The notes under the pieces: model-generated | What the model was told of the DNA's origin: nothing | Seen by the model: the letters and a program-made list of their open reading frames with translations, nothing else | The model's database searches: none | Source: Chlamydiales bacterium | GTDB lineage: Bacteria > Chlamydiota > Chlamydiia > Chlamydiales > Rhabdochlamydiaceae | Direction: 5' to 3' | Length of the DNA: 64,000 bases | NCBI GenBank assembly: GCA_016185065.1 | Contig: JACPOL010000004.1 | Location: 1-64,000, forward strand | Translations under genes and position numbers: made by a program | Shown: in pieces, positions 8,792-16,522 of the stretch | Layout: every line of letters starts with the position of its first letter | Numbering within the stretch: the stretch's first letter is position 1

Positions 8792-9385
8792 TTACTGAGA
8801 CTCTGCGCCCGCGTAAGCAAAGAGATGCTTTTCGACCATCTCTATGATGATGTGGATGGCGGTCATGTGCGCCTCTTGGATGCGATCGCTGTAGGTGAAG
8901 CCGCTGACTTGAAGCTCGAGGTCGCTCTGACCTCTGAGTTTACCGCCGCTCTTTCCGAGAAAGGAGATCGTTTTAAGGCCGCGAGCTCGTGCGAAGGGAA
9001 CTGCTGTGACCAGGTTGGCGGAGTTGCCGCTTGTGGTGAGTGCGATGAAGACATCTCCCTCTTGGCCGAGGGCCTCGATCGAACGGGAGAAGACATCTTC
9101 GTAGCCGAGATCGTTGGCGACGCAGCTGATGTGGCCGGGGCAAGAGAGGGCGATTGCGGGAAGGGCTGGGCGCTTATGTCTGAAGACACCGGTGAGCTCT
9201 TCGGCAAAGTGCATCGCATCGCAGAGGCTTCCGCCGTTTCCTGCGATGAGAATCTTCTTCCCCTTCCTAAAACAGTCGCTGATCATCTCGGCAGCGCTCT
9301 CCATAAAGGCGAGGCTGCTGGGCTGTTTCAGAAATTCGATGGCGCGCACGCCATCTTCAACTGCTTGTAAAATCTGGTCTTTCAT
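8792..9385 (-). CDS. gmhA: Sedoheptulose-7-phosphate isomerase GmhA (SIS domain)
   Basis: First enzyme of ADP-heptose synthesis for the LPS inner core. One SIS domain fills the 197 residues; AGNGGSLCDAMHFAEELTG, LTTSGNSANLV and the C-terminal EAHMTAIHIIIEMVE (Glu and His at the active site) are family hallmarks. DiaA-type SIS proteins are similar, but EELTGVF and the intact catalytic residues favour GmhA. A heptosyltransferase-type gene at 62.8 kb supports heptose in the LPS, which Chlamydiaceae lack. It is divergent from asd. Confidence 0.85.
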   Translation of the reverse strand: MKDQILQAVEDGVRAIEFLKQPSSLAFMESAAEMISDCFRKGKKILIAGNGGSLCDAMHFAEELTGVFRHKRPALPAIALSCPGHISCVANDLGYEDVFSRSIEALGQEGDVFIALTTSGNSANLVTAVPFARARGLKTISFLGKSGGKLRGQSDLELQVSGFTYSDRIQEAHMTAIHIIIEMVEKHLFAYAGAESQ

Positions 9386-9453
9386 CTTGCAATCCTGGAG
9401 GAGAAGTCCCTATGATTACCGATGAGAAGGTTTTTTGACCAGAGAACAAAAAG

Positions 9454-10446
9454 ATGCGAATTGCAATTGTCGGCGCAACAGGCGCAGTGGGCCGCGAGAT
9501 GGTGCAGGTCCTTGAGAAGAGAGGGTTTCCGGTACGCTCACTTAGGCTCTTCGCCTCTCCTCGCTCGAGAGGAGTTCTTATCCCTTTCCGCGGAGAAATG
9601 GTCGCAGTTGAAGAGTTAAAGCCGGGCTGCTTTGCGGGAATCGATATCGCGCTTTTTAGCGCTGGCAAGAGGATCTCGCTCGAGTGGGCAGCAGAGGTCA
9701 AAAAGGCTGGTGCGCTGATGGTCGACAATAGCTCCGCCTTCCGCGAAGATCCTAAAGTGCCTCTCATCATCCCTGAAATTAATAGCCGCGCCTTTCAATC
9801 TCACGAGGGGATCGTCTCATGCCCCAACTGCACTACAGCGATCATGCTGATGGCGCTCGCTCCCCTTCACCAGAGAGTCGCGATTAAACGAATTGTCGCC
9901 TCCACCTATCAGGCAGCGAGCGGAGCAGGAGCAGTTGCGATGGAGGAGCTCCGCGAAGAGACGCGCGCGCATCTCGAGGGGAGACCTTTCGAGAGAACAG
10001 CGATGCCCTTCCCCTATGCGTTCAACCTTTTCACACACAACTCCCCTCTCTGCGAAGGTGGACACGTCGATGAGGAGGTGAAGATGGTTCGGGAGACGAA
10101 GAAGATCTTGGGATCCCCCTCCATTCAGGTGAGTGCGACCTGCGTGCGAGTCCCCGTGCTGAGAGCACACTCGATCTCTCTAAATGTGGAGTTCACGAGT
10201 CGTCTTACCAGTGAAGAGGCGTATAAAATTTTAGAAAAGAGCCCTGGCGTCTCGATCTTAGAAGAGAAGGGCAGAAATCGCTTTCCAATGCCGATCGACG
10301 CCTCCGGGCAAGATGCGATCCTTTGCGGACGCATCCGCGAAGACTCAACCCAGCCCAACACCCTCAACCTCTGGGTCGTCGGCGACCAGCTCCTCAAAGG
10401 CGCCGCCCTCAACAGCATCCAGATCGCCGAGTTACTAATCCTCTAG
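9454..10446 (+). CDS. asd: Aspartate-semialdehyde dehydrogenase
   Basis: Reduces aspartyl phosphate to the semialdehyde, the branch point to lysine, diaminopimelate and threonine. NAD(P)-binding GATGAVGREM is at residues 7-16; the catalytic Cys is in SCPNCTTAIM (about residue 128); SGAGAVAMEEL and the His of VRVPVLRAHS follow. It has 330 residues, the usual length. In chlamydiae the pathway feeds diaminopimelate synthesis. Convergent with the rRNA-modification genes across a 559-bp repeat. Confidence 0.92.
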   Translation: MRIAIVGATGAVGREMVQVLEKRGFPVRSLRLFASPRSRGVLIPFRGEMVAVEELKPGCFAGIDIALFSAGKRISLEWAAEVKKAGALMVDNSSAFREDPKVPLIIPEINSRAFQSHEGIVSCPNCTTAIMLMALAPLHQRVAIKRIVASTYQAASGAGAVAMEELREETRAHLEGRPFERTAMPFPYAFNLFTHNSPLCEGGHVDEEVKMVRETKKILGSPSIQVSATCVRVPVLRAHSISLNVEFTSRLTSEEAYKILEKSPGVSILEEKGRNRFPMPIDASGQDAILCGRIREDSTQPNTLNLWVVGDQLLKGAALNSIQIAELLIL

Positions 10447-10483
10447 ACAGATTGTTTTTTTATTCGGTGTACGTTTACCAGGA

Positions 10484-10981
10484 GAGATATGTCGGGTAGG
10501 CCAGGGGAAAGCTTCGCTTTCTCTCGGGGCCTCCCTGCGACCCTCTTGCGCTGCATGCAAAAGAAGGGGATCGGGCACCGGCACGGGCACGCACACGTTC
10601 ACGAAAGAAAGACGGGAGAGGAGAATCGGACACGCTCTTCCGCGACCCCTCTCTTTCTCTCTTTCGTGAACGTGCCCGTGTGCGTGCCCGCGCCCGATCT
10701 TCTCTCCCTTCTCTTTATCTACAACTGCGACTGGACGCGAAAGGGGCCCCGCACCCGAGACGTTAGTCCGGCGGGGAATGAGCGCCTCGAGCAGCCCTTC
10801 GATGCATATCGCACAGCAAAATTGCACCCGCAGGAGAGCGCGGCGAGCGCGTTGGGGGGTCGTACAGAGGTACGCCCCTTCTCCGAGGACGCGATTTGGC
10901 AAAGCGAGATGCAGCGCAAGAGGGTCGCAGGGAGGCCCCTAGAGAAAGCGCAGCTTTCCCTTGGCCTACCCGACATGTCTC
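10484..10981. repeat. Compound palindromic element with ~75-bp terminal inverted repeats
   Basis: The ends (10484-10556 and 10908-10981) are inverted copies of one another, bounded by GATATGTCGGG and CCCGACATGTC. The right half (10728-10981) matches, in reverse, the left part of the element at 49320-50044 over about 255 bp, including the word GTCCAGTCGCAG. A GGGCAC-family palindrome (10569-10699) lies inside the left half. No transposase is present. Open frames in this stretch are products of the GC-rich repeat, not genes. It sits between the convergent asd and rluA-family genes. Confidence 0.9.
10569..10699. repeat. Palindromic element, copy B of the GGGCAC family
   Basis: The left arm is identical to that at 4809 for about 38 bp (GATCGGGCACCGGCACGGGC and on), and the right arm is its near-perfect reverse complement. 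The loop differs from copy A. It is nested in the larger element, which shows that the two repeat families move or duplicate independently. Confidence 0.9.
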
Positions 10982-11005
10982 TCCTGCTATTATCACTTCA
11001 TAAAA

Positions 11006-11665
11006 CTAACAAAAAACTGAAAGCGCGAGGTGGGGGGGGAGGGAGAAGGAGAGGGGGGCTTTGGTGACGGGATGGGTGAGTTCGAGGAGGATGTGCTGGA
11101 GGGCGATTGCTTGAGTGTTGGGAGGGCCGAAGGGCTTCTGGCTTCCATACTTTCGATCGCCGATGATGGGACAGCCGATGGCTGCGAATTGAGCGCGTAT
11201 CTGGTGGTAGCGGCCCGTTTCTAGATCTATCTCCACAATTTGAGGAGCAACCTGTTTATAGGTTAGGATCGCCTTCTTAGCTTCTGCGTTCTCTTTTGAA
11301 GCGACGCGTGCGCGGAAATCATCGTGAATGAGGTAGTGCTCGAGCCTTCCCTCTTGGGCGGGAACTCTTCCTTCGACGTGAGCGAGGTACCTCTTCTGAA
11401 TCGTGCGCTCTCTCATCATCTCATTAAGCCTAGATAGAGCCTTGCTCGAGCGCGCAAAGAGTACGAGTCCACTTACAGGCTTATCCAGTCGGTGGATAGC
11501 AGCGAGAAAGACGTTTCCCTCCTTCTTCATCTCCGCCTTTAACCACATTTTTGCCCACTCCTCCAAATTCCTCCCGCCATCTCCAGAAGCTGGCTGCGTG
11601 GCAAGACCTGCGGGCTTGAAGGCGACAAAGAGGTGGTTGTCAAAAAAGAGGACGGCTGGGTTCAT
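11006..11665 (-). CDS. RluA-family pseudouridine synthase
   Basis: Isomerises uridine in rRNA or tRNA. The motif AIHRLDKPVSGLVLFARS holds the catalytic Asp (HRLDK). The ATG at 11665 gives 219 residues and overlaps the stop of the methyltransferase gene upstream as ATGA, so translation is coupled. A longer frame to 12007 only adds low-complexity Arg/Cys sequence antisense to nothing sensible and lies over the methyltransferase gene. There is no S4 domain, so it is a short RluA/TruC/RluE-like type; the target site is unknown. Confidence 0.85.
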   Translation of the reverse strand: MNPAVLFFDNHLFVAFKPAGLATQPASGDGGRNLEEWAKMWLKAEMKKEGNVFLAAIHRLDKPVSGLVLFARSSKALSRLNEMMRERTIQKRYLAHVEGRVPAQEGRLEHYLIHDDFRARVASKENAEAKKAILTYKQVAPQIVEIDLETGRYHQIRAQFAAIGCPIIGDRKYGSQKPFGPPNTQAIALQHILLELTHPVTKAPLSFSLPPHLALSVFC

Positions 11666-12480
11666 CTTCTTCTCTGCCTGAGAACTTCGTAAAGGAGGAG
11701 CGTTGCGGCGGTCGCCACATTCAATGAGTCTGCAACTCCAAGCATGGGCATGCGCACCTGTAGATCGCACGCGTTCATCCAGCCTTCGGTAAGGCCCAGC
11801 TGCTCTGTACCGACAACGATCGCCACAGGACCAGAGAGATCGACCTGAGTAAACTCCTTCTCTGCATGAGGCGTTGCCGAGACGATCTTGATCTTCTGCT
11901 CTTTTAGCCAGAGAAGGGTCTCGTGCCCTTTCGCCTCGATTACTGGCTGAGTGAAGAGCGTTCCGACGCTTGCGCGGACGACGTTGGGGTTGTAGATATC
12001 TGTGCACCTGTCGCAGACGATCACGCCATCTACAGCAACTGCGTCTGCAGATCTGAGCATGCTGCCTAGATTGCCAGGCTTTTCAATCGCCTCTGCAACA
12101 AGCAAGAATGGATTTTTGCTTCTGCTGACCTCTTTAGCAAGATCTGGAATTCCGTGTCTCATCTGACGCGCAACTGCGACGAGTCCGTCTGGGCGGTCGC
12201 GGTAGGAGAGCTTCTCAAAAATGTATGGCGCGCAAACGAAGATCTCGCACCCCTTTGCATGGATCTGCTCGATGAGTGCGGGCTCGTTTACACCGAGAAA
12301 AAATTCGTAACAGACAAAGAGTGCTACAAGCTCGACATTGCCCGCCGCAGCGCGCTGCACCTCGCGAAAACCTTCGATCAGAAAGAGGCCCGTCTCATCG
12401 CGTTCGCCGCGCTCTTTGAGTCTGCAAGCCTGCTTTATCTTGGGGTTCTGCGCGCTGCGAATGGTATCCCTATTTTCCAC
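11662..12480 (-). CDS. TrmH/SpoU-family RNA 2'-O-methyltransferase
   Basis: A SPOUT methyltransferase with an N-terminal RNA-binding domain (LIEGFREVQRAA) and the three family motifs: EAIEKPGNLGSMLRSADA, IVVGTEQLGLTE and MPMLGVADSLNVATAATLLLYE. I favour the GTG at 12480 (272 residues), preceded by a GAGGTGGA stretch and overlapping the upstream gene by 11 bp; an ATG at 12555 would overlap it by 86 bp and adds 25 residues of doubtful value. Target nucleotide unknown. Confidence 0.87.
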   Translation of the reverse strand: MENRDTIRSAQNPKIKQACRLKERGERDETGLFLIEGFREVQRAAAGNVELVALFVCYEFFLGVNEPALIEQIHAKGCEIFVCAPYIFEKLSYRDRPDGLVAVARQMRHGIPDLAKEVSRSKNPFLLVAEAIEKPGNLGSMLRSADAVAVDGVIVCDRCTDIYNPNVVRASVGTLFTQPVIEAKGHETLLWLKEQKIKIVSATPHAEKEFTQVDLSGPVAIVVGTEQLGLTEGWMNACDLQVRMPMLGVADSLNVATAATLLLYEVLRQRRR

Positions 12481-13300
12481 AACTCCACCTCGCGTAGCTC
12501 CCAGAAGGGACTGTTTTTTTACTTTCGGAAGGGAGAACCATCTCACCTGCCTCAATCACTCCATTTTTCATGAACTGCTCCATGAGCTGCTTCATCACGA
12601 TTGGAGTCATCCCAGGTGTGTGTGTCGTAAAGATGACAAAGAGGGGTTTGTCGCTTAAAACTGCGCGGCACTTATCTAAGATTAGCAGAAGATCGCGCTC
12701 AATCTTAAACACCTCGCCCTGTTTCCCTCTTCCAAAGCTTGGAGGATCTAGAATGATTCCCTCATATCGCGAATTTCTCTTCTCTTCGCGTTGAAGAAAT
12801 TTTAACACATCATCGACGATCCAGCGTATCGGAGCTCCAGAGAGCTGATTGAGTGCGGCATTCTCTCTTGCCCAGCTGACCATTCCCTGCGAGGCGTCGA
12901 GGTGGCAGACAGCAGCTCCTGCACGCGCAGCTGCGAGCGTCGCGCCGCCGGAGTAGGCGAAGAGGTTGAGTACGCGGACGCCTGCTGGTCGGCTTTTGAT
13001 CTGCTCATCCATCCAGGGCCAGAAGAGGCTATGTTCAGGAAAGAGTCCGAGATGGCCAAAATCTGTCGGGGCTGTCTTAAATTTCAGCCCACCTAGCTCT
13101 GTCACCCACGATTCGGGAAGCGGTTTTTTTGAAACCCAGCGGTTCTCCACCTCTCGGGTGAATGTCGCATCGGCAGCCGCCCACTCTTTCTCCGGCAGCT
13201 CGGGCTCCCAAAGAGCTTGGGCGCAGGGTCGCACAAGCAGATGCTTTCCAAAGCGCTCTAACTTCCTCTGATTTCCACTATCCAGCAATGCGTATTTCAT
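12470..13300 (-). CDS. SAM-dependent rRNA methyltransferase, RlmI/RlmK-like
   Basis: Class I methyltransferase resembling the C-terminal catalytic part of RlmI/RlmK-type 23S rRNA cytosine/guanine methyltransferases. Seen: VLNLFAYSGGATLAAARAGA (SAM-binding motif I), LDASQGMVSWARENAALN and ILDPPSFGRGKQGEVFK (motif IV, DPPSF). At 276 residues it lacks the N-terminal PUA domain of RlmI. It leads a three-gene unit of RNA-modification enzymes with overlapping ends. Confidence 0.82.
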   Translation of the reverse strand: MKYALLDSGNQRKLERFGKHLLVRPCAQALWEPELPEKEWAAADATFTREVENRWVSKKPLPESWVTELGGLKFKTAPTDFGHLGLFPEHSLFWPWMDEQIKSRPAGVRVLNLFAYSGGATLAAARAGAAVCHLDASQGMVSWARENAALNQLSGAPIRWIVDDVLKFLQREEKRNSRYEGIILDPPSFGRGKQGEVFKIERDLLLILDKCRAVLSDKPLFVIFTTHTPGMTPIVMKQLMEQFMKNGVIEAGEMVLPSESKKTVPSGSYARWSCGK

Positions 13301-13375
13301 TTTAGAATCTTTGCAGTTTTTATTAAATGTCGAAAGACATAATACTATGCGGCATTAATTAATAAAAAGGTCATT

Positions 13376-13540
13376 ATGAACCTATCTCACTATTTCCAAA
13401 ATGCGCTTTTCGAGTCTTTTTCCCCACATTTTAGAGTCACTTCTTGGCCTACTTATTCAAGTATGTCCTGCGAAGTGACTCTAAAATCTGAGAAAAAATC
13501 CTTCAAAAATCATCAGTTTGAAATATTGAGATAGGTTCAT
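13376..13540. repeat. 165-bp foldback element
   Basis: The outer arms ATGAACCTATCTCACTATTT (13376-13395) and its reverse complement with one mismatch (13521-13540) enclose inner arms ATTTTAGAGTCACTTC (13428-13443) and GAAGTGACTCTAAAAT (13472-13487). Nearly the whole length can fold as one hairpin. The right end runs into the start codon of the F-box gene at 13539. Confidence 0.85.
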
Positions 13541-14600
13541 GACAAGTGAAGTTGGAAGCAAAAGACTCCGCATTGCAGAAGAAGCACAGCAGGTCGCTTT
13601 CCCTGCTATGGGAAATCTAGACAGGATAGCTTATCGCCTGCGATTGCATATAACTACTTTTTTAAATCCACATGATAACGCCTTACTTGCAAGAAGTTGC
13701 AAAGGCGGATTGGAGATTGTTAGGGAGCTGTCGCTCACCAAGTTTGTTCAAGATTTTTTTCTTATGAATAACTTCTTTTTTCCTCAAGGAGCCTCAAGAG
13801 ATAGATTTTTCCGAGACTGGCAAGGAGCGGTAAGTGCAACTAGAAATTTAAGTATCGACTGGGCATTTCTATCTCGAGATAATACAACCGCATTTCAAGA
13901 TGCTCGCAAGATTCTGGGCATCGCTTCAGAATTCGATCCCCAATCTAGAAATGTGAGCTCTTATTCCACAAGAAGCTCTTCCCGTTTAATTCTATCTTCT
14001 TATCAAAGCAGAGAGATCGTAGCTCTTAGCAGCGCCGACGTGCTTAAACAGTGGAAGGAGTTTCTTTTCTCTCGCCCTTATCTCTCTTTTGCCGAAGCGG
14101 ACTTCTTATTCATGTATGCAAAAGCCACCTGCGAGTATGAGGAGGCATTTGGATGCCAGCTGGTCGTCCATAAGTGGATGGTGCTGCTGTGCAAATTGAT
14201 GGAGCTATTAACGGTAAAGAAGGTAGATCGAGTAAAAGAGAAGAGCGCTCTCATGGAGATCGCACGCAAAGCGATCGATGCGCCCTCTCCTCAGAAGGTC
14301 ATTGTCGCCTTGATCGACTGTTTCAACTCTCTAGCAAACGATTCCAGAACTCTTCTGATGCACCACTTACTCGAGCATCTACTCTCTTTTTCACAAGAGC
14401 TCTCTCCTCCCGCCGTCATCTATCACGCTTCTGGGAAGATCAATGAGGGAAAATTCAGGATTCTAGTCTCAGCCTATTTTGACGAGAATCTTCCGACTAC
14501 TATTCAGCGCGCTACCTTCTACTGCGATGATCGAATCGATGTGAATGTCAAGGGAGTTGCTTGGGCGCTAACTCAGATGGGATTCTTTAAAAAAGCGTAA
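13539..14600 (+). CDS. F-box-like protein, candidate effector
   Basis: A 353-residue protein with an F-box-like segment near its N-terminus (about residues 27-65): LDRIAYRLRLHITTFLNP, then HDNALLARSCKG, matching the helix pattern and Leu/Phe/Cys-Lys positions of F-boxes. The rest has no family I know; it is largely helical. F-box proteins are known in amoeba-associated Chlamydiae and bring substrates to host SCF ubiquitin ligases; that role here is inference. The start codon lies inside the right arm of a 165-bp foldback repeat, so its ribosome site (GATAGG) belongs to the repeat; an ATG at residue 24 is the alternative. The 3' end overlaps pncC by 28 bp. Confidence 0.7.
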   Translation: MTSEVGSKRLRIAEEAQQVAFPAMGNLDRIAYRLRLHITTFLNPHDNALLARSCKGGLEIVRELSLTKFVQDFFLMNNFFFPQGASRDRFFRDWQGAVSATRNLSIDWAFLSRDNTTAFQDARKILGIASEFDPQSRNVSSYSTRSSSRLILSSYQSREIVALSSADVLKQWKEFLFSRPYLSFAEADFLFMYAKATCEYEEAFGCQLVVHKWMVLLCKLMELLTVKKVDRVKEKSALMEIARKAIDAPSPQKVIVALIDCFNSLANDSRTLLMHHLLEHLLSFSQELSPPAVIYHASGKINEGKFRILVSAYFDENLPTTIQRATFYCDDRIDVNVKGVAWALTQMGFFKKA

Positions 14601-15040
14601 AAGAGCTCTAGAAGGTGCGTCGCTGTTTGACTCATCATCTCCTCTCTTTCACCTTTGATAAAAAGAGAGTGAAGACGAGGAGCCTTCCCCCGCTCACCAA
14701 ACGCCGCATAGACCGTTCCCACGGGCTTCCCTGCGCTTGCGCCTGTAGGCCCTGCGATTCCCGTAACGGCAATTCCATAGTCGGCGCGGGTTATGCGAAA
14801 GAGCCCAGAAAGCATCGCCTCTACCACCTCTTCACTCACTGCTCCCTTCTCTTCAATCAACTTGCTCGGAACTTGAAGTAGAGAGCTCTTAAGCTCATTC
14901 GAATAGACCACCAGCGATCCGAGAAAATAGAGAGAGGCGCCCGGCTCTCTTGTGAGCTCAGCTGCCATTCTGCCTCCCGTGCACGACTCCGCAAGCGCGA
15001 GCGTCTTCTTGGTTTTGATCATGTATTCTTGAATGCTCAT
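14573..15040 (-). CDS. pncC: NMN amidohydrolase PncC (CinA C-terminal family)
   Basis: Deamidates nicotinamide mononucleotide in NAD recycling. All 155 residues correspond to the CinA C-terminal domain: LALAESCTGGRMAAELT (nucleophile Ser), FLGSLVVYSNELKSSLL, and ADYGIAVTGIAGPTGAS. The N-terminal MoCF domain of full CinA is absent, as in E. coli PncC. Its ATG overlaps the stop of the upstream gene (TAATG). The 3' end overlaps the convergent F-box gene. Confidence 0.88.
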   Translation of the reverse strand: MSIQEYMIKTKKTLALAESCTGGRMAAELTREPGASLYFLGSLVVYSNELKSSLLQVPSKLIEEKGAVSEEVVEAMLSGLFRITRADYGIAVTGIAGPTGASAGKPVGTVYAAFGERGKAPRLHSLFIKGEREEMMSQTATHLLELFYAFLKNPI

Positions 15041-15753
15041 TAGATCCTCGCGATTTGTATGTCGTGGGCATTAAGGCCTGGATGCTGACTAATCCACGGA
15101 AGGCAGGCCCTTCCCATGCGGATCGGCGCATTTGTTCGTTTCCCTTGAAAAACAAAGGGTGTTGGAAGGGTATTTGCTCTTAACCACTTCACAAGTTTAT
15201 GAAAGAGGGCTGTGTTTGGAAATTCGGTAGAATCGACCACCTTTGCGTAGGCGTGAGTTTGCGGATCTTGATAGATCTGGGGATAAGAGAATTGGATGCC
15301 CCATGTGATGCTATCCTTTCCAAGAACCATCGAGTGAAATCTCCCGTCAATTGCCGAGACAAAGAAGCGGTGAAGCTGGAGCTGAATCACAGGCTTTATC
15401 GTTTTAATCAGATAGCGCTCTTTCCCCACCGGCATCGCATAGAGCGCTTCTCGCGAAACTGTAAATGCGGAAGAGAAGTAGGGGCGAAGTGAGGTCTCGT
15501 CTGGAAGAGCCCCCTCCTTCAGGGAGCGGATGTACTCTGCATATCTCTCCAAAAAACCCTCGTGTTCAATTAGCATCTGCTCCGCTACGACAGGATCGCT
15601 CACCCGAAAGATTTCAAAGGGAGAGAGGGCAGAAAAGAGATCTCGCATCTCTGTCTCATCCAGGAGCACCTGATGCTTTAGCGCCTTGGAAACGCGCATC
15701 ACCCCCTGCTTTTCCGGGGAGCTAACTTGAATCGGTAGTGGATAGGAGTTCAT
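15040..15753 (-). CDS. Uncharacterised conserved-looking protein
   Basis: I do not recognise this 237-residue protein. It has no signal peptide or membrane segment and mixed alpha/beta character. Segments such as KPVIQLQLHRFFVSAIDGRFHS and ITWGIQFSYPQIYQ read like a globular cytosolic protein, possibly a Chlamydiae-specific family. It is coupled to pncC downstream (TAATG overlap) and is divergent from trpR. Confidence 0.65.
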   Translation of the reverse strand: MNSYPLPIQVSSPEKQGVMRVSKALKHQVLLDETEMRDLFSALSPFEIFRVSDPVVAEQMLIEHEGFLERYAEYIRSLKEGALPDETSLRPYFSSAFTVSREALYAMPVGKERYLIKTIKPVIQLQLHRFFVSAIDGRFHSMVLGKDSITWGIQFSYPQIYQDPQTHAYAKVVDSTEFPNTALFHKLVKWLRANTLPTPFVFQGKRTNAPIRMGRACLPWISQHPGLNAHDIQIARI

Positions 15754-15843
15754 TCGATCAAGGTAAGGTCATTACCCCCTTTATTTCAAGTCTCCGTGGC
15801 TGAGCTTTTTTAACCATCTAATAATTAGCATCTTATAAAATGA

Positions 15844-15873
15844 TTGATCTGTAATTGTGTAACGGTATACAAT
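15844..15873 (+). promoter_or_regulatory. Putative trpR promoter
   Basis: TTGATC at 15844-15849 and TACAAT at 15868-15873 are 18 bp apart, 25 bp before the trpR start. The palindromic operator at 15850-15877 fills the spacer and covers the -10 box. Confidence 0.55.
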
Positions 15874-15877
15874 TACA
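15850..15877. promoter_or_regulatory. 28-bp palindromic operator before trpR
   Basis: Half-sites TGTAATTGT and ACAATTACA are perfect inverted repeats; the 10-bp centre is also largely symmetric, so 24 of 28 positions match the reverse complement. It lies within the spacer and -10 region of the trpR promoter, which fits autorepression by TrpR. I saw no second copy in the window. Confidence 0.7.
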
Positions 15878-15897
15878 CTCCTAAACGGAGCTAATAG

Positions 15898-16182
15898 ATG
15901 AAAAATCCATCTGATAAGAAGAGCTATCAATCGTTCTTAAAACTGTGCACTAGAGCCTCATCTTCAGAAGAGCTTGAGAAAATTTTGGATCTCTTTTTGA
16001 CGATTGAAGAGAAGGAGATCCTCTCTTCGCGCTACCAGATCATCCAAGCACTTCTTGAGGAGAAAATTAGTCAGCGAGAGATGGCTAAAACCCTCGGAGT
16101 CAGTATCTCACAGATCACTCGGGGTTCGAATGCTCTGAAGACAACCAGTGACGAATTAAAACAATTTATCAAGAAAAAATAG
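15898..16182 (+). CDS. trpR: Trp operon repressor TrpR
   Basis: Tryptophan-dependent DNA-binding repressor, 94 residues (E. coli TrpR is 108). The helix-turn-helix region QREMAKTLGVSISQITRGSN closely matches the E. coli region that ends in ITRGSN, and LTIEEKEILSSRYQIIQALL aligns with the preceding core helices. A GGAG site precedes the ATG. In Chlamydia trpR is linked to trpBA; here no trp gene is in the window. Instead the next gene, 9 bp downstream, is an F-box protein. Confidence 0.9.
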   Translation: MKNPSDKKSYQSFLKLCTRASSSEELEKILDLFLTIEEKEILSSRYQIIQALLEEKISQREMAKTLGVSISQITRGSNALKTTSDELKQFIKKK

Positions 16183-16191
16183 GAGCGCATC

Positions 16192-16434
16192 ATGTCGACG
16201 GTTAATAGTTTCGAGAAACTTCCACACGGATGTGTGAGAAACACCTACCTCTTTTTAGACGCAACAGACGCCTTTTCGCTTAGAAGGGTCTGCAAAGAAG
16301 TCTACCCTCTTATTCGATCTAGTGCCTTTTTTGAGAAAGCCGCTGATATTTTATGCGGAGTAGAGCCTGTGAAACCTGCAAAACTCAAGCAGCTCTACCA
16401 GGAGTGTCTTTGGCAAGAGGAGAATCTCCGCTAA
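16192..16434 (+). CDS. F-box module, N-terminal part of a split protein
   Basis: An 80-residue product with a good F-box at residues 8-45: FEKLPHGCVRNTYLFLDA, then FSLRRVCKEVYPLI. AGGAG precedes the ATG, and the gene starts 9 bp after trpR. The frame stops at 16432-16434 (CTC CGC TAA), but the +1 frame is open from well before this stop right through to the kinase-like part at 16442-17359. So this looks like the first part of one F-box-kinase protein interrupted by a one-base frame change, either a mutation, a sequencing error or a programmed shift. Confidence 0.75.
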   Translation: MSTVNSFEKLPHGCVRNTYLFLDATDAFSLRRVCKEVYPLIRSSAFFEKAADILCGVEPVKPAKLKQLYQECLWQEENLR

Positions 16435-16442
16435 TTTAAATA
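16418..16442 (+). other. Frame junction between F-box and kinase modules
   Basis: The F-box frame ends CTC CGC TAA. Skipping one base (+1) continues as Asn-Leu-Asn-Ser-Ala-Phe-Asp-Leu into the kinase frame. A purine-rich AGAGGAG lies 9-10 bases before the stop, loosely like the stimulatory site of prfB frameshifting but with wider spacing. A plain one-base deletion explains it as well. Confidence 0.5.
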
Positions 16443-16522
16443 GTGCATTCGATCTTGGAACCCAGATCAACAAGCTATACTTCACTATACTGGGGTTAGA
16501 AAATCGTGTTCCACTCACCTCA

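Noticed and set aside
10435..11067. Open frames of up to 192 residues on both strands in the repeat after asd
   Set aside because: They lie entirely in inverted repeats, are Arg/Pro/Cys-rich and similar frames appear wherever the same repeat occurs (49.3 kb).
11666..12007. N-terminal extension of the RluA-family protein
   Set aside because: Overlaps the methyltransferase gene in another frame and has no family match; the ATGA overlap gives the better start.
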